A DNA stretch of 64,000 nt from Cedecea neteri (GCF_000757825.1 NZ_CP009451.1:1240001-1304000), one strand, 5' to 3'; shown: positions 51,908 through 62,755, counted from the first letter of the stretch. Notes: generated by a model not told the origin, from the letters alone. Numbers and translations are program-made.

Positions 51908-52816
51908 ATGCGTAATCGCACGCTTGCAGATCTCGATCGGGTAGTCGCGCTTGGCGGTGGCCACGGTCTGGGCCGCGTAATGTCATCACTTTCCTCGTTG
52001 GGTTCACGTTTGACCGGCATAGTCACCACCACCGATAACGGCGGTTCTACTGGACGTATTCGGCGCTCGGAAGGCGGCATTGCCTGGGGAGATATGCGCA
52101 ACTGCCTGAACCAGCTGATTACCGAACCAAGCGTGGCGTCGACCATGTTTGAATACCGTTTTAGCGGTAACGGCGAACTTTCAGGGCATAACCTCGGAAA
52201 CCTGATGTTAAAGGCGTTGGATCACCTTAGCGTGCGCCCTCTGGAGGCCATCAATTTAATTCGTAACCTGCTAAAAGTGGATGCACAGCTGATCCCTATG
52301 TCGGAACACCCGGTCGATTTGATGGCGACCGATGACCAGGGCAACACCGTTTATGGCGAAGTCAGCATCGATCAGTTGCTTAACCCGCCACAGGATCTGG
52401 CGGTTTACCCTAAAGCACCGGCCACGCGTGAGGCCCTTGAGGCCATTGCCGAAGCCGATTTGATCCTGATTGGCCCCGGGAGTTTTTATACCAGCCTGAT
52501 GCCTATTCTGCTGCTTGAAGAGATGGATCAGGCGTTGCGCCGCACCCCAGCGCCGATGGTGTATATCGGAAATTTGGGCAAAGAGCTTAGCCCTGCCGCG
52601 GCCAGCCTTTCACTGCGCCAAAAACTGGAGCTGATGGAACAACATATTGGAAAACGTGTTGTGGATGCCGTGGTAGTTGGCCCCCAGGTCGACGTCAGCG
52701 AAGTGAGCGACAGGCTGGTGATTCAGCTGCCGCTGGAAGCCAGTGATATTCGATATCGGCACGACCGCCAGCTGCTGCGAGCCGCTTTAGAAGAAGCGGT
52801 GCAGCAGCTCGGCTAA
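51908..52816 (+). CDS. ybhK: YbhK, YvcK/CofD-like protein
   Basis: A 302-residue protein of the gluconeogenesis factor (YvcK) group. The nucleotide-binding [14 protein letters not shown], then [21 protein letters not shown] and [13 protein letters not shown] are conserved. YvcK-type proteins bind UDP-sugars and link central metabolism to envelope synthesis; the precise role in enterics is unclear. It is divergent from moaA and convergent with uvrB. Confidence 0.94.
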   Translation: MRNRTLADLDRVVALGGGHGLGRVMSSLSSLGSRLTGIVTTTDNGGSTGRIRRSEGGIAWGDMRNCLNQLITEPSVASTMFEYRFSGNGELSGHNLGNLMLKALDHLSVRPLEAINLIRNLLKVDAQLIPMSEHPVDLMATDDQGNTVYGEVSIDQLLNPPQDLAVYPKAPATREALEAIAEADLILIGPGSFYTSLMPILLLEEMDQALRRTPAPMVYIGNLGKELSPAAASLSLRQKLELMEQHIGKRVVDAVVVGPQVDVSEVSDRLVIQLPLEASDIRYRHDRQLLRAALEEAVQQLG

Positions 52817-52826
52817 GCCTCACCGC

Positions 52827-54842
52827 TTACGAAGCGGCGATAAACAGTTCGCGCAGCTTGTGAAGCTGGTCGCGAATCTGCGCCGCTTCTTCAAACTCAA
52901 GATTCTGTGCGTGTTCCAGCATCTTCGCTTCAAGCTGGTGTATTTTCTGCTGCAGCGCTTTCGGCGTCATCACGATTTCATCATCTTCAATCACGCTACG
53001 CGCTTTGGTTTTAGCCCGCCCTTTGGTCTTCGCCATGCCTTCGCCAAGCTGCAGGACGTCTACCACTCGCTTATTAAGCCCCTGTGGCGTAATACCGTTC
53101 TCTTCGTTGTAACGCTGCTGCTTCTCGCGGCGGCGCTCGGTTTCGCCAATCGCCTTCGCCATCGACGGGGTAATTTTGTCGCCGTAGAGAATCGCTTTGC
53201 CGTTAATGTTACGCGCCGCGCGACCGATGGTCTGGATAAGCGAACGCTCGGAGCGCAGGAAGCCTTCTTTGTCCGCATCGAGAATCGCCACCAGCGACAC
53301 TTCCGGCATATCCAGACCTTCTCGCAGAAGGTTTATCCCTACCAGCACGTCAAACTCACCCAGGCGCAAATCGCGGATGATCTCCATACGTTCTACGGTG
53401 TCGATATCCGAGTGCAGATAACGGACACGCTCGCCGTGCTCTTCGAGGTATTCGGTCAGGTCTTCCGCCATACGTTTCGTCAACGTTGTCACCAGCACGC
53501 GTTCGTTAACGGCCACGCGCTTGCGAATTTCCGAGAGCAAATCATCCACCTGAGTGCCCACGGGACGCACCTCAATCAGCGGATCGAGCAGCCCGGTAGG
53601 ACGTACAACCTGGTCAACGATGTCCTCGCCGGATTTCTCAAGCTCGTAGTTACCCGGCGTGGCGGAAACGTAGATAGTTTGCGGGGCCAGCGCTTCAAAC
53701 TCTTCGAATTTTAGCGGGCGGTTATCCAGCGCGGACGGAAGGCGGAAGCCATATTCCACCAGCGTCTCTTTACGCGCACGGTCTCCTCGGTACATCCCGC
53801 CAATTTGCGGAATGGTGACGTGGGATTCATCCACCACCAGCAGGCCATCGGCCGGAAGGTAGTCAAAAAGGGTTGGCGGTGGCTCGCCGGGACCACGCCC
53901 TGAAAGATACCGAGAATAGTTTTCGATACCCGAGCAATAGCCCAGTTCGTTCATCATCTCGAGATCAAACTGGGTACGCTGGGCAATACGCTGTTCTTCC
54001 AGCAGTTTATTATTGGCGAGCAGAAATTTACGGCGCTCGGCCAGCTCAACCTTGATGTCTTCCATCGCCTGCACAATGCGCTCACGCGGCGTAACGTAGT
54101 GCGACTTAGGGTAGATGGTGAAGCGCTGAATGGTTTGATCGATCTGCCCGGTCAGCGGATCAAACAGCGACAGTCTCTCAACTTCTTCGTCGAACAACTC
54201 CACGCGCAGCGCAAGATCATCCGACTCTGCCGGGAAGATATCCACCACCTCCCCTCTCACGCGGAACGTGCCGCGCTGGAAAGCCTGATCGTTACGCGTG
54301 TATTGCAGCTCGGTCAGGCGGCGCAGGATCGAACGCTGGTCGATGATCATGCCCTTCGTCAGGTGAAGCATCATCTTGAGGTACAAATCAGGGTCGCCCA
54401 GGCCGTAGATTGCCGACACGGAGGCCACCACGATAACGTCTCTGCGTTCAAGCAGTGCCTTCGTCGCCGACAGACGCATCTGTTCAATGTGCTCGTTTAC
54501 CGAGGCGTCTTTTTCAATGAAAGTGTCCGAGCTTGGGACATAGGCCTCTGGCTGGTAGTAGTCGTAGTAGGAGACGAAAAACTCAACCGCGTTGTCCGGG
54601 AAAAACTCTTTCATCTCGCCATAAAGCTGCGCTGCCAGCGTTTTATTCGGTGCCAGCACCATCGTCGGACGCTGAAGGTCGGCAATAACGTTTGCCACCG
54701 TGAAGGTTTTACCCGACCCCGTTACGCCCAGCAGCGTCTGGTGCGCCAGTCCGTTTTCAAGCCCGTCTTTCAGGCGATGGATTGCTTCTGGCTGGTCGCC
54801 AGAAGGCTTAAATGCTGAATTCAGTTTGAACGCTTTACTCAT
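52827..54842 (-). CDS. uvrB: UvrB, excinuclease ABC subunit B
   Basis: A 671-residue DNA-repair helicase-like subunit. Walker A is GVTGSGKT (39-46). The beta-hairpin region [12 protein letters not shown], the DESH box ([11 protein letters not shown]) and the C-terminal UVR domain (about 630-665) are present. I chose the ATG at 54842 to give the standard MSKAFKLNS start. A LexA box precedes it. Confidence 0.97.
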   Translation of the reverse strand: MSKAFKLNSAFKPSGDQPEAIHRLKDGLENGLAHQTLLGVTGSGKTFTVANVIADLQRPTMVLAPNKTLAAQLYGEMKEFFPDNAVEFFVSYYDYYQPEAYVPSSDTFIEKDASVNEHIEQMRLSATKALLERRDVIVVASVSAIYGLGDPDLYLKMMLHLTKGMIIDQRSILRRLTELQYTRNDQAFQRGTFRVRGEVVDIFPAESDDLALRVELFDEEVERLSLFDPLTGQIDQTIQRFTIYPKSHYVTPRERIVQAMEDIKVELAERRKFLLANNKLLEEQRIAQRTQFDLEMMNELGYCSGIENYSRYLSGRGPGEPPPTLFDYLPADGLLVVDESHVTIPQIGGMYRGDRARKETLVEYGFRLPSALDNRPLKFEEFEALAPQTIYVSATPGNYELEKSGEDIVDQVVRPTGLLDPLIEVRPVGTQVDDLLSEIRKRVAVNERVLVTTLTKRMAEDLTEYLEEHGERVRYLHSDIDTVERMEIIRDLRLGEFDVLVGINLLREGLDMPEVSLVAILDADKEGFLRSERSLIQTIGRAARNINGKAILYGDKITPSMAKAIGETERRREKQQRYNEENGITPQGLNKRVVDVLQLGEGMAKTKGRAKTKARSVIEDDEIVMTPKALQQKIHQLEAKMLEHAQNLEFEEAAQIRDQLHKLRELFIAAS

Positions 54843-54917
54843 GAACGGGCTACCTGATGAAGAAACGAGCGGGCCGGAGAGTAATTTTACCCGGCAGCGC
54901 GATTTTTGCCAGTAGAA

Positions 54918-54937
54918 AACTGTATAAAACACCAGTT
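54918..54937 (-). promoter_or_regulatory. LexA (SOS) box of uvrB
   Basis: CTG, 10 bp (TATAAAACAC), CAG, in a sequence close to the consensus TACTGTATATATATACAGTA, about 75 bp before the uvrB ATG. Confidence 0.85.
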
Positions 54938-55630
54938 CTCATTTTTACTACGCCTGCTAACCAATACATTTTGCCGTTTTGTTTGCCCACAATTTCCCCC
55001 TTTGCCAGATAAATCTCCAGCCGCCAGCGGTTATCCCCAAATTTTTTCGCCTTTTAACATTTGTCAAGGGAGGTAAGGAAACCACAGGCCCATTGTTTGA
55101 CAGTTTTATTGCAGCAGTTGATTTTATTTAAGCGATTGAATTTAAGTAGATATTTCATAAAGACCGGTTTCGCGCCAATTTGCCCGCAGGCCGCGCCCGC
55201 TCTCGCTTTCATCAAGTTTTCTAACTCTAATGCACAAGGTTATCCACAGGAATAGTGGATAACTGCAGCAAGCCCTTTTGCTTAGCCACTCGGAAAAACC
55301 CCTGATCTTTCTGTGCCGGGGTCGAAAAAAAAATTTCGCTAATTTTTTTGCTTCTATTCATTCGATTTCGCTATACCCGGCCATGTTGAGCAAGATCTCG
55401 AAATCGAGATATATCCTGAGGTTAAAAGGCGTTTTATTGCACCAAATTCGTTCTTTTTAGCACCTGTCAGGTGCAGCGAAGCGGGAGCCTCTACCTCATC
55501 CTCCCCCCGCCCGGGAGACAATACTCAGTTTTATCCTGGAGAGAGGGTCGTTTTCAGGCTTTATCACCAAGCTGGCAAGCTAATTGCAGCATATCCATGG
55601 GGAAGCCTCCCCCAACCAAGGAGATGAGCC
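54938..55630. other. Long spacer between uvrB and the ATPase gene
   Basis: About 690 bp without a supported gene. It holds the DnaA-box palindrome at 55239-55263 and a 16-bp palindrome ATCTCGAAATCGAGAT at 55395-55410 that could be an operator for the downstream ATPase gene. Short A/T-rich runs lie near 55325-55350. The last 60 bp carry a GGGGAAGCCTCCCC hairpin and the AAGGAG ribosome site of that gene. Confidence 0.55.
55239..55263. promoter_or_regulatory. Inverted pair of DnaA boxes upstream of uvrB
   Basis: GTTATCCAC, 7 bp, GTGGATAAC: a perfect inverted repeat. The left half reads TTATCCACA, the strong DnaA box. A DnaA site in the uvrB regulatory region is known in E. coli, so a role there is plausible, although it lies about 400 bp from the start codon here. 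Confidence 0.6.
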
Positions 55631-56341
55631 ATGCTGAGCTTACGCGCTGTTAATCAGTTCTACGGTGACAATCACATATTGTGGAATCTCGACCTCGAAC
55701 TAACGCCGGGCGAATGCACCTGCGTGCTTGGCGCGCCCGGACAGGGGAAAACCACGCTGGTAAACTGCATTACCGGCTACTTGCCCGTACAAAGCGGCAG
55801 CATGCTGTGGCAGCAGGCAGGATTGCCACCGGAGGATCTGGTCAATAAGCCCGTTGAGAGCCGAGCCGCGCTTGGTATCAGCTACGTTCCACAGGACAGA
55901 CGCATCTTTTCCCAATTGAGCGTCGAGGAGAACCTGCAAATCGCGATGATGGCGGGTCACCGGACGCCCCGGGTCATCCCTGCGCTCATTTACGATCTTT
56001 TTCCCGAACTCTACAGCCTGCGGCAGGTGAGAAGCGGTGAACTCCACACGGATTTGCAGCAGCAGTTAGCGCTTGCCAGAGCGCTGGTCTTACAGCCTAA
56101 GCTGCTCATACTGGATGAGCCCACTCTGGGCGGAGGCCAGCGCTTCATCACGGAAATGGGCAACCTTATTCGGCGCCTGAACCGCGACTTTGGCCTGACC
56201 ATTCTGCTGGTTGAACAGCGTCTGTCGTTTATACGTCGTGTAGCAGACAAATTTTGCCTGTTGCACAAAGGCAGAAATGTCGCTCAAGGCAATGTTTCTC
56301 AGCTTGATGATAAGCTCGTCGCGGGCTGGCTGGAGCCTTGA
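55631..56341 (+). CDS. Orphan LivF/UrtE-like ABC ATPase with degenerate signature
   Basis: A 236-residue ATPase most like UrtE/LivF subunits of urea or branched-chain amino acid importers. Walker A GAPGQGKT (34-41), the Q-loop in SYVPQDR and Walker B LLILDEP (158-164) are intact. The ABC signature, normally LSGGQQQ, is here LHTDLQQQ (138-145), losing the SGG that contacts ATP in the partner subunit. No permease or binding-protein gene is adjacent. It may be a remnant kept under weak selection, or a non-transport regulator. It has a good ribosome site (AAGGAG). Confidence 0.82.
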   Translation: MLSLRAVNQFYGDNHILWNLDLELTPGECTCVLGAPGQGKTTLVNCITGYLPVQSGSMLWQQAGLPPEDLVNKPVESRAALGISYVPQDRRIFSQLSVEENLQIAMMAGHRTPRVIPALIYDLFPELYSLRQVRSGELHTDLQQQLALARALVLQPKLLILDEPTLGGGQRFITEMGNLIRRLNRDFGLTILLVEQRLSFIRRVADKFCLLHKGRNVAQGNVSQLDDKLVAGWLEP

Positions 56342-56353
56342 ACGCTCTCCCTC

Positions 56354-56872
56354 TTACAGGTTTTCCAGCCGTGCCTGAAATGCCGGATTCAGAGCGGTTA
56401 ATGCCCGGCGAAGATTGCACTGGCGGGTCACTTTTGCAACATCCAGCAGCGGCGCAGGTATCGACTTCACGCCGGTGCTATTCATCCAACGTAAAACCGT
56501 TTCTAGATTCCACAACGCGGTTTTTCCGTCGTGTATCGGCGTGGGAAACGCTTCGCGGGAAACCATCACTTTTCGAATATACTGCCGGGAAACGCCCAGC
56601 AGTTCGGCTACGTCGCTCAGCCCAACTAAATCAGGTGCGGCTTCAACCAGCGAAGCACCTGGAATAATGCGAGAGACGTCCTTTAGCGCGCTCAGCAGTG
56701 CATCTTCTGCACCGTTGGCTTGACGGGTGAAGTTCAGGGCGATACGCCCCGTTACGCCTATGCCAATAAGGGCATCATCACAGCCCCCTGCTCCCAGCAT
56801 GCCAACCCACTGTTCAGGTTCCTTCTGGCTATTGGGCAGGTTAAAAATAAGCGTAAACGTGTATTCCGCCAT
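56354..56872 (-). CDS. Helix-turn-helix DNA-binding protein
   Basis: A 172-residue protein. The N-terminal 90 residues form an alpha/beta domain of no known type. Residues of about 85-130 hold an AlpA/MerR-like helix-turn-helix (LSDVAELLGVSRQYIRKVM). It follows the 86-residue gene by 15 nt on the same strand, with a palindromic operator in front of the pair. It could be the antitoxin/autorepressor of a toxin-antitoxin-like module. Function is inferred from organisation only. Confidence 0.75.
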   Translation of the reverse strand: MAEYTFTLIFNLPNSQKEPEQWVGMLGAGGCDDALIGIGVTGRIALNFTRQANGAEDALLSALKDVSRIIPGASLVEAAPDLVGLSDVAELLGVSRQYIRKVMVSREAFPTPIHDGKTALWNLETVLRWMNSTGVKSIPAPLLDVAKVTRQCNLRRALTALNPAFQARLENL

Positions 56873-56887
56873 GATGCGTTCTCCTTG

Positions 56888-57148
56888 TTAGTGCAGGACG
56901 CTGCGGGATGCTATGTTTGCACATCCGTCCACAAGCCTGCGAATTTGCCTGGCATGGTTCTCTGCATTTCGCGGCGTGCTCCACACGCAGCTGATGCAAA
57001 ACTCTCCGCAGCGGCAGGCTTTATCGTTCCACGGACAATAAAGTTTTCCCCAGCAGTGAGAACCGCCCTCTTTGACCCGCCATCCTTGAAATTCGGCGTA
57101 GCTTAATGCCGCTTCTATTTCTTTTTGCGGGTGCCGTTTTCTTGCCAT
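56888..57148 (-). CDS. Small GSH-motif, cysteine-rich protein, possible toxin
   Basis: An 86-residue basic protein. Its N-terminus (KEIEAALSYAEFQGWRV, then GGSHCWGKLYC) resembles the HicA-type fold, in which a Gly-Ser-His segment carries the catalytic His. Five cysteines between 32 and 54, plus one near the end, could bind a metal. GGAGGA 4 nt before the ATG gives strong translation. It is the first gene of the two-gene operon with the HTH protein. HicA relationship and toxicity are inference. Confidence 0.7.
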   Translation of the reverse strand: MARKRHPQKEIEAALSYAEFQGWRVKEGGSHCWGKLYCPWNDKACRCGEFCISCVWSTPRNAENHARQIRRLVDGCANIASRSVLH

Positions 57149-57180
57149 ATCTCCTCCGGCTAAAAAAGCATCTCATAAAG

Positions 57181-57196
57181 GTTGTCACATGACAAC
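57181..57196. promoter_or_regulatory. Palindromic operator of the two-gene module
   Basis: GTTGTCACATGACAAC, a perfect 16-bp palindrome 33 bp upstream of the 86-residue gene, well placed for autoregulation by the HTH protein. Confidence 0.7.
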
Positions 57197-57324
57197 TTAA
57201 ATTATGAAATACTCTATACTCTTTGCCGGCAGAGAAAAATCTTCGTCTTTGGGGAATGTGTTAAAGCGGGAGCCAGCCCGAGGCGCTGCTGCGAGCGTGG
57301 CTTTTGTTGCGTTAGTTTTGCGGC

Positions 57325-58014
57325 TTATACCGCAATGACGGAGAGATCGATATAGTGGCCAAGCGAGGTTTCATCGCTGATATCCTCAAGCCAGGGGATC
57401 TCCCCCAGCAGAGGTGCCGGGAGCCGCTGCCTGAGCGTGGCCAGATACTCTGCGTGCCTTTTGCCTGCTGGCTGAACGCCGTTTGCGATCCAGCCAACAA
57501 GCGGCAGCCCTGCGGCAAGTACGGCCTGTGCCGTGAGCATCGCATGGTTAATACAGCCCAGCTTAACCCCTACCACCAGAATGACCGGCAGCCGTTCACT
57601 GATGGCCCACTCGGCAAACGTAGTGGTGTCAGAAAGTGGAGTAAACCAGCCTCCCGCCCCCTCCACCTGAATCCAGTCGGCTTTACCGGTAAGATTTTGC
57701 AGGCCTTCAGACATTGCGGAAAAGGTGATGGGACGCTGCTCTTCAGCGCTAATGATGTGCGGAGAAGTAGGTTCAATGAAAGCCAGCGGATTAATTTGCT
57801 CATACGGCAACGCGACCGAACCGTTGCGTTGCAGAGCCAGCGCATCGCTGTTACGGATGCCCTCTGGCGTCATTTCACTGCCAGAAGCTACGGGCTTATA
57901 GCCCACTGAACGATACCCGGCTGCGCTGGCCGCCTGTAGCAGCGCACAGCTGGCAACGGTCTTCCCTACTTCAGTATCGGTCCCGGTCACAAACCACTTC
58001 TTAATCACGTTCAA
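57325..58014 (-). CDS. bioD: BioD, dethiobiotin synthetase
   Basis: A 229-residue ATP-dependent enzyme closing the ureido ring of dethiobiotin. The P-loop GTDTEVGKT is at 11-19, and VEGAGGWFTPL is conserved. Last gene of bioBFCD; overlaps bioC by 14 nt. Confidence 0.96.
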   Translation of the reverse strand: MNVIKKWFVTGTDTEVGKTVASCALLQAASAAGYRSVGYKPVASGSEMTPEGIRNSDALALQRNGSVALPYEQINPLAFIEPTSPHIISAEEQRPITFSAMSEGLQNLTGKADWIQVEGAGGWFTPLSDTTTFAEWAISERLPVILVVGVKLGCINHAMLTAQAVLAAGLPLVGWIANGVQPAGKRHAEYLATLRQRLPAPLLGEIPWLEDISDETSLGHYIDLSVIAV

Positions 58015-58759
58015 TCACTCCAAAAATTATCTGCCAACTGAGGGAAAACTGCCCATCTTGCTTTGGCCATGTTTCGCTGAGCCGATTCAACTGCCCACGC
58101 GTCATCAGGGTATTTTTTCGGCCTTCATGCAGGTGAGTCGCGCCGACGCCTTTCAGCGAACGCATCGCGCTCATCACGTCGGGAAACTGCTGGCTAACGG
58201 TCCGGCAGGTCAATGCGGTTCGCCAGAGACTGCAGGCTTGTTCTATCTCGGTAACGGATAAAAACTGATTAGCGTGCGCCCTTTCATCCACGCCGCGCCA
58301 GGCCTGTTGCAGTTCAGGCAGCGAGCCTGCCGCCAGCGTGGTAAAGGCAATGCAACCGTCCGGTTTTGCCACGCGATACAGCTCGGATAGTCCCTGACGA
58401 AGGTCGCTGCACCACTGCACGGCAAGATTACTCCAGACCAGATCGACTTGTTCATTCGCCAACGGAATGGACTCGATATCACCCTCAAGGAAACGGTGCG
58501 CCGACCGGGTTTTCTGGCATTGCTCAAGCATCGCTTTGGAAATATCCAGCGCCAGAACATCGCTTCCCTTCTCCCGCCATATACGGCTGTACCAGCCCGT
58601 ACCACAGCCGGCGTCCAGCACGCTGGATGCACGACGACCATGTAGCCCCTCCAGGAGGTAATCTCCGCAGGTCCGCTGCAAATCGGCAAAGCGTTCGTAG
58701 CTGCCTGCTGCCCGGCCAAATGCTGCCGCGACTGAGGCCTTGTCAACCAGCTGCGTCAT
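58001..58759 (-). CDS. bioC: BioC, malonyl-ACP O-methyltransferase
   Basis: A 252-residue SAM methyltransferase that starts pimeloyl synthesis. Motif I is [13 protein letters not shown], and [24 protein letters not shown] and [17 protein letters not shown] are BioC-specific. I chose the ATG at 58759, which overlaps bioF by 17 nt and matches the family start. Confidence 0.95.
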   Translation of the reverse strand: MTQLVDKASVAAAFGRAAGSYERFADLQRTCGDYLLEGLHGRRASSVLDAGCGTGWYSRIWREKGSDVLALDISKAMLEQCQKTRSAHRFLEGDIESIPLANEQVDLVWSNLAVQWCSDLRQGLSELYRVAKPDGCIAFTTLAAGSLPELQQAWRGVDERAHANQFLSVTEIEQACSLWRTALTCRTVSQQFPDVMSAMRSLKGVGATHLHEGRKNTLMTRGQLNRLSETWPKQDGQFSLSWQIIFGVIERD

Positions 58760-59894
58760 AAAGCGCCTCCAGCAGGGCATCGATATCGTCTGACGTATGG
58801 GCGGCCGTGAGGGTGATACGCAGGCGCGCGCTGCCGGGCGGTACGGTCGGAGGGCGAATAGCCGTTAGCCAGAAGCCCCGCTCCCGCAGTTGAGAAGCGA
58901 GATCCAGCGTGCGCTGATTCTCGCCCACAATCAGCGGCTGAATAGCGCTGTTCGAATCTGCAAGCTTCAGGGAGAGCTGCGTGGCCCCCCGTCGAAAGCG
59001 CTGAATATTTTCAGTAAGCCGTTCTCTGAGCACATCACCCTGCTGAACCACTTTTAATGCAGTTTGCAATGAGACTGCCTGCGCCGGAGGCATGGCGGTG
59101 CTGTAGATCAGATGGCGAGCAAATTGCAGCAGATAATGAGCAGTTTCCTCGTTACACAATACCGCTGCGCCGCTGCCGCCAAAGGCTTTACCAAAGGTGA
59201 CGACCAGGATGTCTGGTCTGATATTTTGCTGATGGCAGCTACCGCGGCCTTCGTGACCCACTACGCCAACGCCGTGGGCGTCATCGACCATCAGCCAGCC
59301 ACCAGCCTGTCGTGTCGCCTGCGCAATATCAGCCAGCGGCGCGCTGTCCCCATCCATGCTGAAAATACCCTCAGTCAGGGTCAGCCGCTCGCCCTCATTC
59401 GTTTTTCCAAGCTGCGTAGCAAGTGCATGAACGTCGTTATGATGGAACCTGCGCAGCTGGGCCGGACTTTGCATCGCCGCTTCCATCATCGAGGCATGGC
59501 AAAGCTTGTCGGCGATAATCGTGTCCGTTTTTTGCGCCAGCGCGGAGATAGCCGCCTGATTGGCGCTGTAGCCGGAGATAAACAGCAGCGCTCGCTCAAA
59601 TCCCAGCCACTCGGCAAGCTGTTCTTCAAAAGCCTGATGCGCACGGCTATAGCCCGTCACATGCCCGGAGCCTCCGCTGCCAACGCCAAACTGCGCGGCA
59701 CCTTTTTGCCAGGCATCCACAATTTGCGGGTGATGGCTTAGCCCCAGGTAGTCGTTACTGGAGAAGTTGAGATATTCCCGGTCGTTAGCGGTAAAAATAC
59801 GCCCGTTTCCGAGCGTACTGGCCTGCCGGGTGCGGAAGCTTGCGCTCGCCCGCCGTTCGCTTAAGGCTTCAGAGATTCGCTGCTGCCAGCTCAT
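58743..59894 (-). CDS. bioF: BioF, 8-amino-7-oxononanoate synthase
   Basis: A 383-residue PLP enzyme. The cofactor lysine is K236 ([10 protein letters not shown]), the same position as in E. coli. DDAHGVG and LSHHP are conserved. Overlaps bioB by 4 nt (ATGA). Confidence 0.96.
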   Translation of the reverse strand: MSWQQRISEALSERRASASFRTRQASTLGNGRIFTANDREYLNFSSNDYLGLSHHPQIVDAWQKGAAQFGVGSGGSGHVTGYSRAHQAFEEQLAEWLGFERALLFISGYSANQAAISALAQKTDTIIADKLCHASMMEAAMQSPAQLRRFHHNDVHALATQLGKTNEGERLTLTEGIFSMDGDSAPLADIAQATRQAGGWLMVDDAHGVGVVGHEGRGSCHQQNIRPDILVVTFGKAFGGSGAAVLCNEETAHYLLQFARHLIYSTAMPPAQAVSLQTALKVVQQGDVLRERLTENIQRFRRGATQLSLKLADSNSAIQPLIVGENQRTLDLASQLRERGFWLTAIRPPTVPPGSARLRITLTAAHTSDDIDALLEALYDAAG

Positions 59895-60931
59895 ACCGCC
59901 GCCGCGTTGTAGTAACTGTCGGTATCGGCGTTCAGTAGCTGCCCGGCGAGCCGTTCCTGCTGTTCGTTATCACCCATTTCGGTGGTGGTTTGCTGCGGGT
60001 TCAGCCCCAGCTTACGGAACAGCTGCAGATCCTTGTCCTCTTCCGGGTTTGGCGTCGTCAGCAGTTTGCAGCCGTAGAAGATGGAGTTTGCCCCGGCCAT
60101 AAAGCACATCGCCTGTGTCTGCTCGCTCATTTGTTCGCGGCCTGCTGAAAGGCGCACGTAAGAGGCTGGCATCATGATTCGCGCCACGGCAATGGTACGA
60201 ATAAAATCAAAGGCATCCACGTCTTCGTTATCCGCCAGCGGCGTCCCCTTCACCTTCACCAGCATGTTGATTGGCACGCTTTCAGGCGGGGTGGGTAAAT
60301 TGGCTAGCTGCAGTAGCAGGCCGGCGCGGTCGGTGACTGTTTCGCCCAGTCCGACGATGCCGCCGGAGCAGACTTTAATCCCTGCATCACGCACTTTATC
60401 GAGGGTATCAAGACGTTCCTGATAGGTTCGCGTGGTGATGATATTGCCGTAGAATTCCGGGGAGGTGTCCAGGTTGTGGTTGTAGTAGTCCAGCCCTGCC
60501 GATGCCAGACGCTGCGCCTGTTCATTGGTCAGCGTACCCAGCGTCATGCAGGTTTCCAGCCCCATGGCGCGAACGCCTTGTACCATCTGCTCAAGGTAGG
60601 GCATATCTCGCTCATGCGGGTTCTTCCAGGCCGCGCCCATACAAAAACGCGTCGAGCCTGCGTTTTTAGCCTTGCGGGCGGAGTCCAGCACCTGCTCAAC
60701 TTCCATCAGGCGTTCGGCTTCCAGGCCAGTTTTGTAGCGTGCGCTCTGCGGGCAGTATTTACAGTCTTCCGGGCAGGCGCCGGTTTTGATCGACAGTAAG
60801 GTACTGACCTGTACCTGCCGCGGATCGAAGTGCTGACGGTGGGTTTGTTGGGCTTCAAACAGCAGATCCAACAAAGGTTTTTGAAATAAAGCAGTGACCT
60901 GCGACATTGTCCAGCGTGCGTGGTGAGCCAT
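59891..60931 (-). CDS. bioB: BioB, biotin synthase
   Basis: A 346-residue radical-SAM enzyme inserting sulfur into dethiobiotin. The SAM cluster cysteines are C53, C57 and C60 ([10 protein letters not shown]). The sequence is nearly co-linear with E. coli BioB to the YYNAA end. First gene of the leftward operon, under the bidirectional bio operator. Confidence 0.97.
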   Translation of the reverse strand: MAHHARWTMSQVTALFQKPLLDLLFEAQQTHRQHFDPRQVQVSTLLSIKTGACPEDCKYCPQSARYKTGLEAERLMEVEQVLDSARKAKNAGSTRFCMGAAWKNPHERDMPYLEQMVQGVRAMGLETCMTLGTLTNEQAQRLASAGLDYYNHNLDTSPEFYGNIITTRTYQERLDTLDKVRDAGIKVCSGGIVGLGETVTDRAGLLLQLANLPTPPESVPINMLVKVKGTPLADNEDVDAFDFIRTIAVARIMMPASYVRLSAGREQMSEQTQAMCFMAGANSIFYGCKLLTTPNPEEDKDLQLFRKLGLNPQQTTTEMGDNEQQERLAGQLLNADTDSYYNAAAV

Positions 60932-60978
60932 GGGGCCTCTCCAAAAGGGGTGTTTTAGAAAATCGATTGACGTTATAC

Positions 60979-61012
60979 TCGTAAACCTAAATGTTTTTTA
61001 AATGGTTTACAA
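60979..61012. promoter_or_regulatory. BirA operator between bioA and bioB
   Basis: GTAAACC (from 60981), 16 bp, GGTTTAC (to 61010), an imperfect copy of the TTGTAAACC-16-GGTTTACAA BirA site. It lies between the divergent bioB and bioA starts and overlaps both promoters, so biotin-loaded BirA should repress both. Confidence 0.93.
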
Positions 61013-61020
61013 GTCACCCT

Positions 61021-62307
61021 ATGACTCCTGCTGATTTAGCGTTCGACCAGCGACATATCTGGCACCCTTACACTTCAATGAGTCAGCCGCTGCCGGTTTA
61101 TCCCGTTGTGGCTGCGACCGGCTGCGAACTGCAGCTGGATGACGGACGCCTGCTCGTCGACGGCATGTCGTCCTGGTGGGCGGCTATCCATGGCTACAAT
61201 CACCCACGGCTGAATCAGGCGATGAAGGCCCAGATAGACAGCATGTCGCACGTGATGTTTGGCGGAATCACCCACCCGCCTGCCGTTGAGCTTTGCCGCA
61301 AGCTGGTGGCGATGACGCCCGCGCCGTTGGAATGCGTGTTTCTGGCCGATTCCGGTTCAGTGGCCGTCGAGGTCGCCATGAAAATGGCGCTGCAGTACTG
61401 GCATGCAAAAGGCCAGCCGCGCCAGCGCTTCCTGACCTTCCGGAACGGCTATCACGGCGATACTTTTGGCGCGATGTCGGTCTGCGATCCCGATAACTCT
61501 ATGCATAGCCTGTGGCAGGGCTATTTGCCTGAACATCTGTTTGCTCCGGCTCCGCAATGTAGGTTTGGCGATGAGTGGAACGAGATGGACATGGTTCCGT
61601 TTGCACGCCTGATGGCCGCACACCGGGAAGAGATTGCTGCGATTATTCTGGAGCCGGTGGTGCAGGGAGCCGGGGGAATGCGTTTCTACCATCCTGAATG
61701 GCTACGTCGCATCCGCCGCATGTGCGATAGGGAAGGAATCTTGCTGATTGCCGATGAAATCGCAACGGGCTTTGGCCGCACCGGGAAGCTGTTTGCCTGT
61801 GACCACGCGGGTATTTCACCGGACATTATGTGTCTGGGCAAAGCATTGACCGGCGGCACCATGACGCTCTCCGCTACGCTTGCCACCCGTCACGTTGCGG
61901 AAACCATCAGCGACGGTGAAGCCGGATGCTTTATGCATGGCCCAACGTTTATGGGGAACCCTCTGGCCTGCGCCGTTGCCGGCGAAAGCCTGGCGCTGCT
62001 GGCAGAGGGAGACTGGCAGCAGCAGGTTCCGGCCATTGAGCATCAGCTTCGGGAAGGCTTGCTGCCGCTTGCAGCAAGTGAGCACGTTGCCGATGTCCGC
62101 GTTTTGGGCGCAATAGGCGTTGTAGAAACACACAGGCCTGTCGATATGGCGGCGTTACAGCGTTTCTTTGTCGAACAGGGCGTCTGGATCCGTCCGTTTG
62201 GCCGCCTGATTTACCTGATGCCACCTTATGTCATCAGCCCTGCGCAGTTGGATAAATTGATTTCTGCCGTTGCAACAGCGGTGGAAGACCCTGCGTTTTT
62301 TAGTTAG
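61021..62307 (+). CDS. bioA: BioA, adenosylmethionine-8-amino-7-oxononanoate aminotransferase
   Basis: A 428-residue PLP aminotransferase using SAM as amino donor. The cofactor lysine is K274 (CLGKALTGG), [13 protein letters not shown] is conserved, as is the N-terminal [10 protein letters not shown] chose the ATG at 61021, since the frame upstream runs into the operator. Confidence 0.96.
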   Translation: MTPADLAFDQRHIWHPYTSMSQPLPVYPVVAATGCELQLDDGRLLVDGMSSWWAAIHGYNHPRLNQAMKAQIDSMSHVMFGGITHPPAVELCRKLVAMTPAPLECVFLADSGSVAVEVAMKMALQYWHAKGQPRQRFLTFRNGYHGDTFGAMSVCDPDNSMHSLWQGYLPEHLFAPAPQCRFGDEWNEMDMVPFARLMAAHREEIAAIILEPVVQGAGGMRFYHPEWLRRIRRMCDREGILLIADEIATGFGRTGKLFACDHAGISPDIMCLGKALTGGTMTLSATLATRHVAETISDGEAGCFMHGPTFMGNPLACAVAGESLALLAEGDWQQQVPAIEHQLREGLLPLAASEHVADVRVLGAIGVVETHRPVDMAALQRFFVEQGVWIRPFGRLIYLMPPYVISPAQLDKLISAVATAVEDPAFFS

Positions 62308-62320
62308 CTCCTGCCTCAAC

Positions 62321-62352
62321 CACGCCGGCATCGCCTGCCGGCGGGTTCTTCT
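62321..62352 (+). terminator. Terminator of bioA
   Basis: CGCCGGC, 7-nt loop, GCCGGCG followed by GGTTCTTCTT. Confidence 0.7.
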
Positions 62353-62471
62353 TACTCGCTAACCTGTTTCTGAAATTAATTTACACAAATAAATCCAGTT
62401 AAGTTATTAATCCCTTCCCGCCTCGCTGCCGATTAACGTTTCACCAGTTTCACATCACAGAGAGACAGAAA

Positions 62472-62711
62472 ATGAAGAGAATCGTTGTGCTCAGCTTCTG
62501 CCTGATGGCAGGCAATGCCTTTGCCGACACGGGGTCGCCACAGCTAAAGTCGGAATCGCAGTCGGTGATTCGCCAGGCGGGTTATCAATGCGATACCGTG
62601 AACAGCGTTTATCCTGCGGCATTTGGCGGCTCACTCACCGTCTCCTGCGACAGTGACCACAAATATATTATTCGCAAGAAAGACGGCCAGTACACCGTAG
62701 AAAAAGATTAA
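62472..62711 (+). CDS. Small exported protein of unknown function
   Basis: A 79-residue protein. Residues 1-18 are a signal peptide (cleaved after AFA). The mature part has two cysteines (QCDTVN and VSCDSD) likely to form a disulfide and a C-terminal YIIRKKDGQYTVEKD strand pair, a pattern seen in small periplasmic proteins. The ribosome site is AGAGAGA. It is located between bioA and ybhC, where E. coli has ybhB. I do not recognise the family. Confidence 0.75.
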   Translation: MKRIVVLSFCLMAGNAFADTGSPQLKSESQSVIRQAGYQCDTVNSVYPAAFGGSLTVSCDSDHKYIIRKKDGQYTVEKD

Positions 62712-62755
62712 CCGCGCCCTTTTCATCATCGGATAATGCCCTCTTCCCTCTTTCT

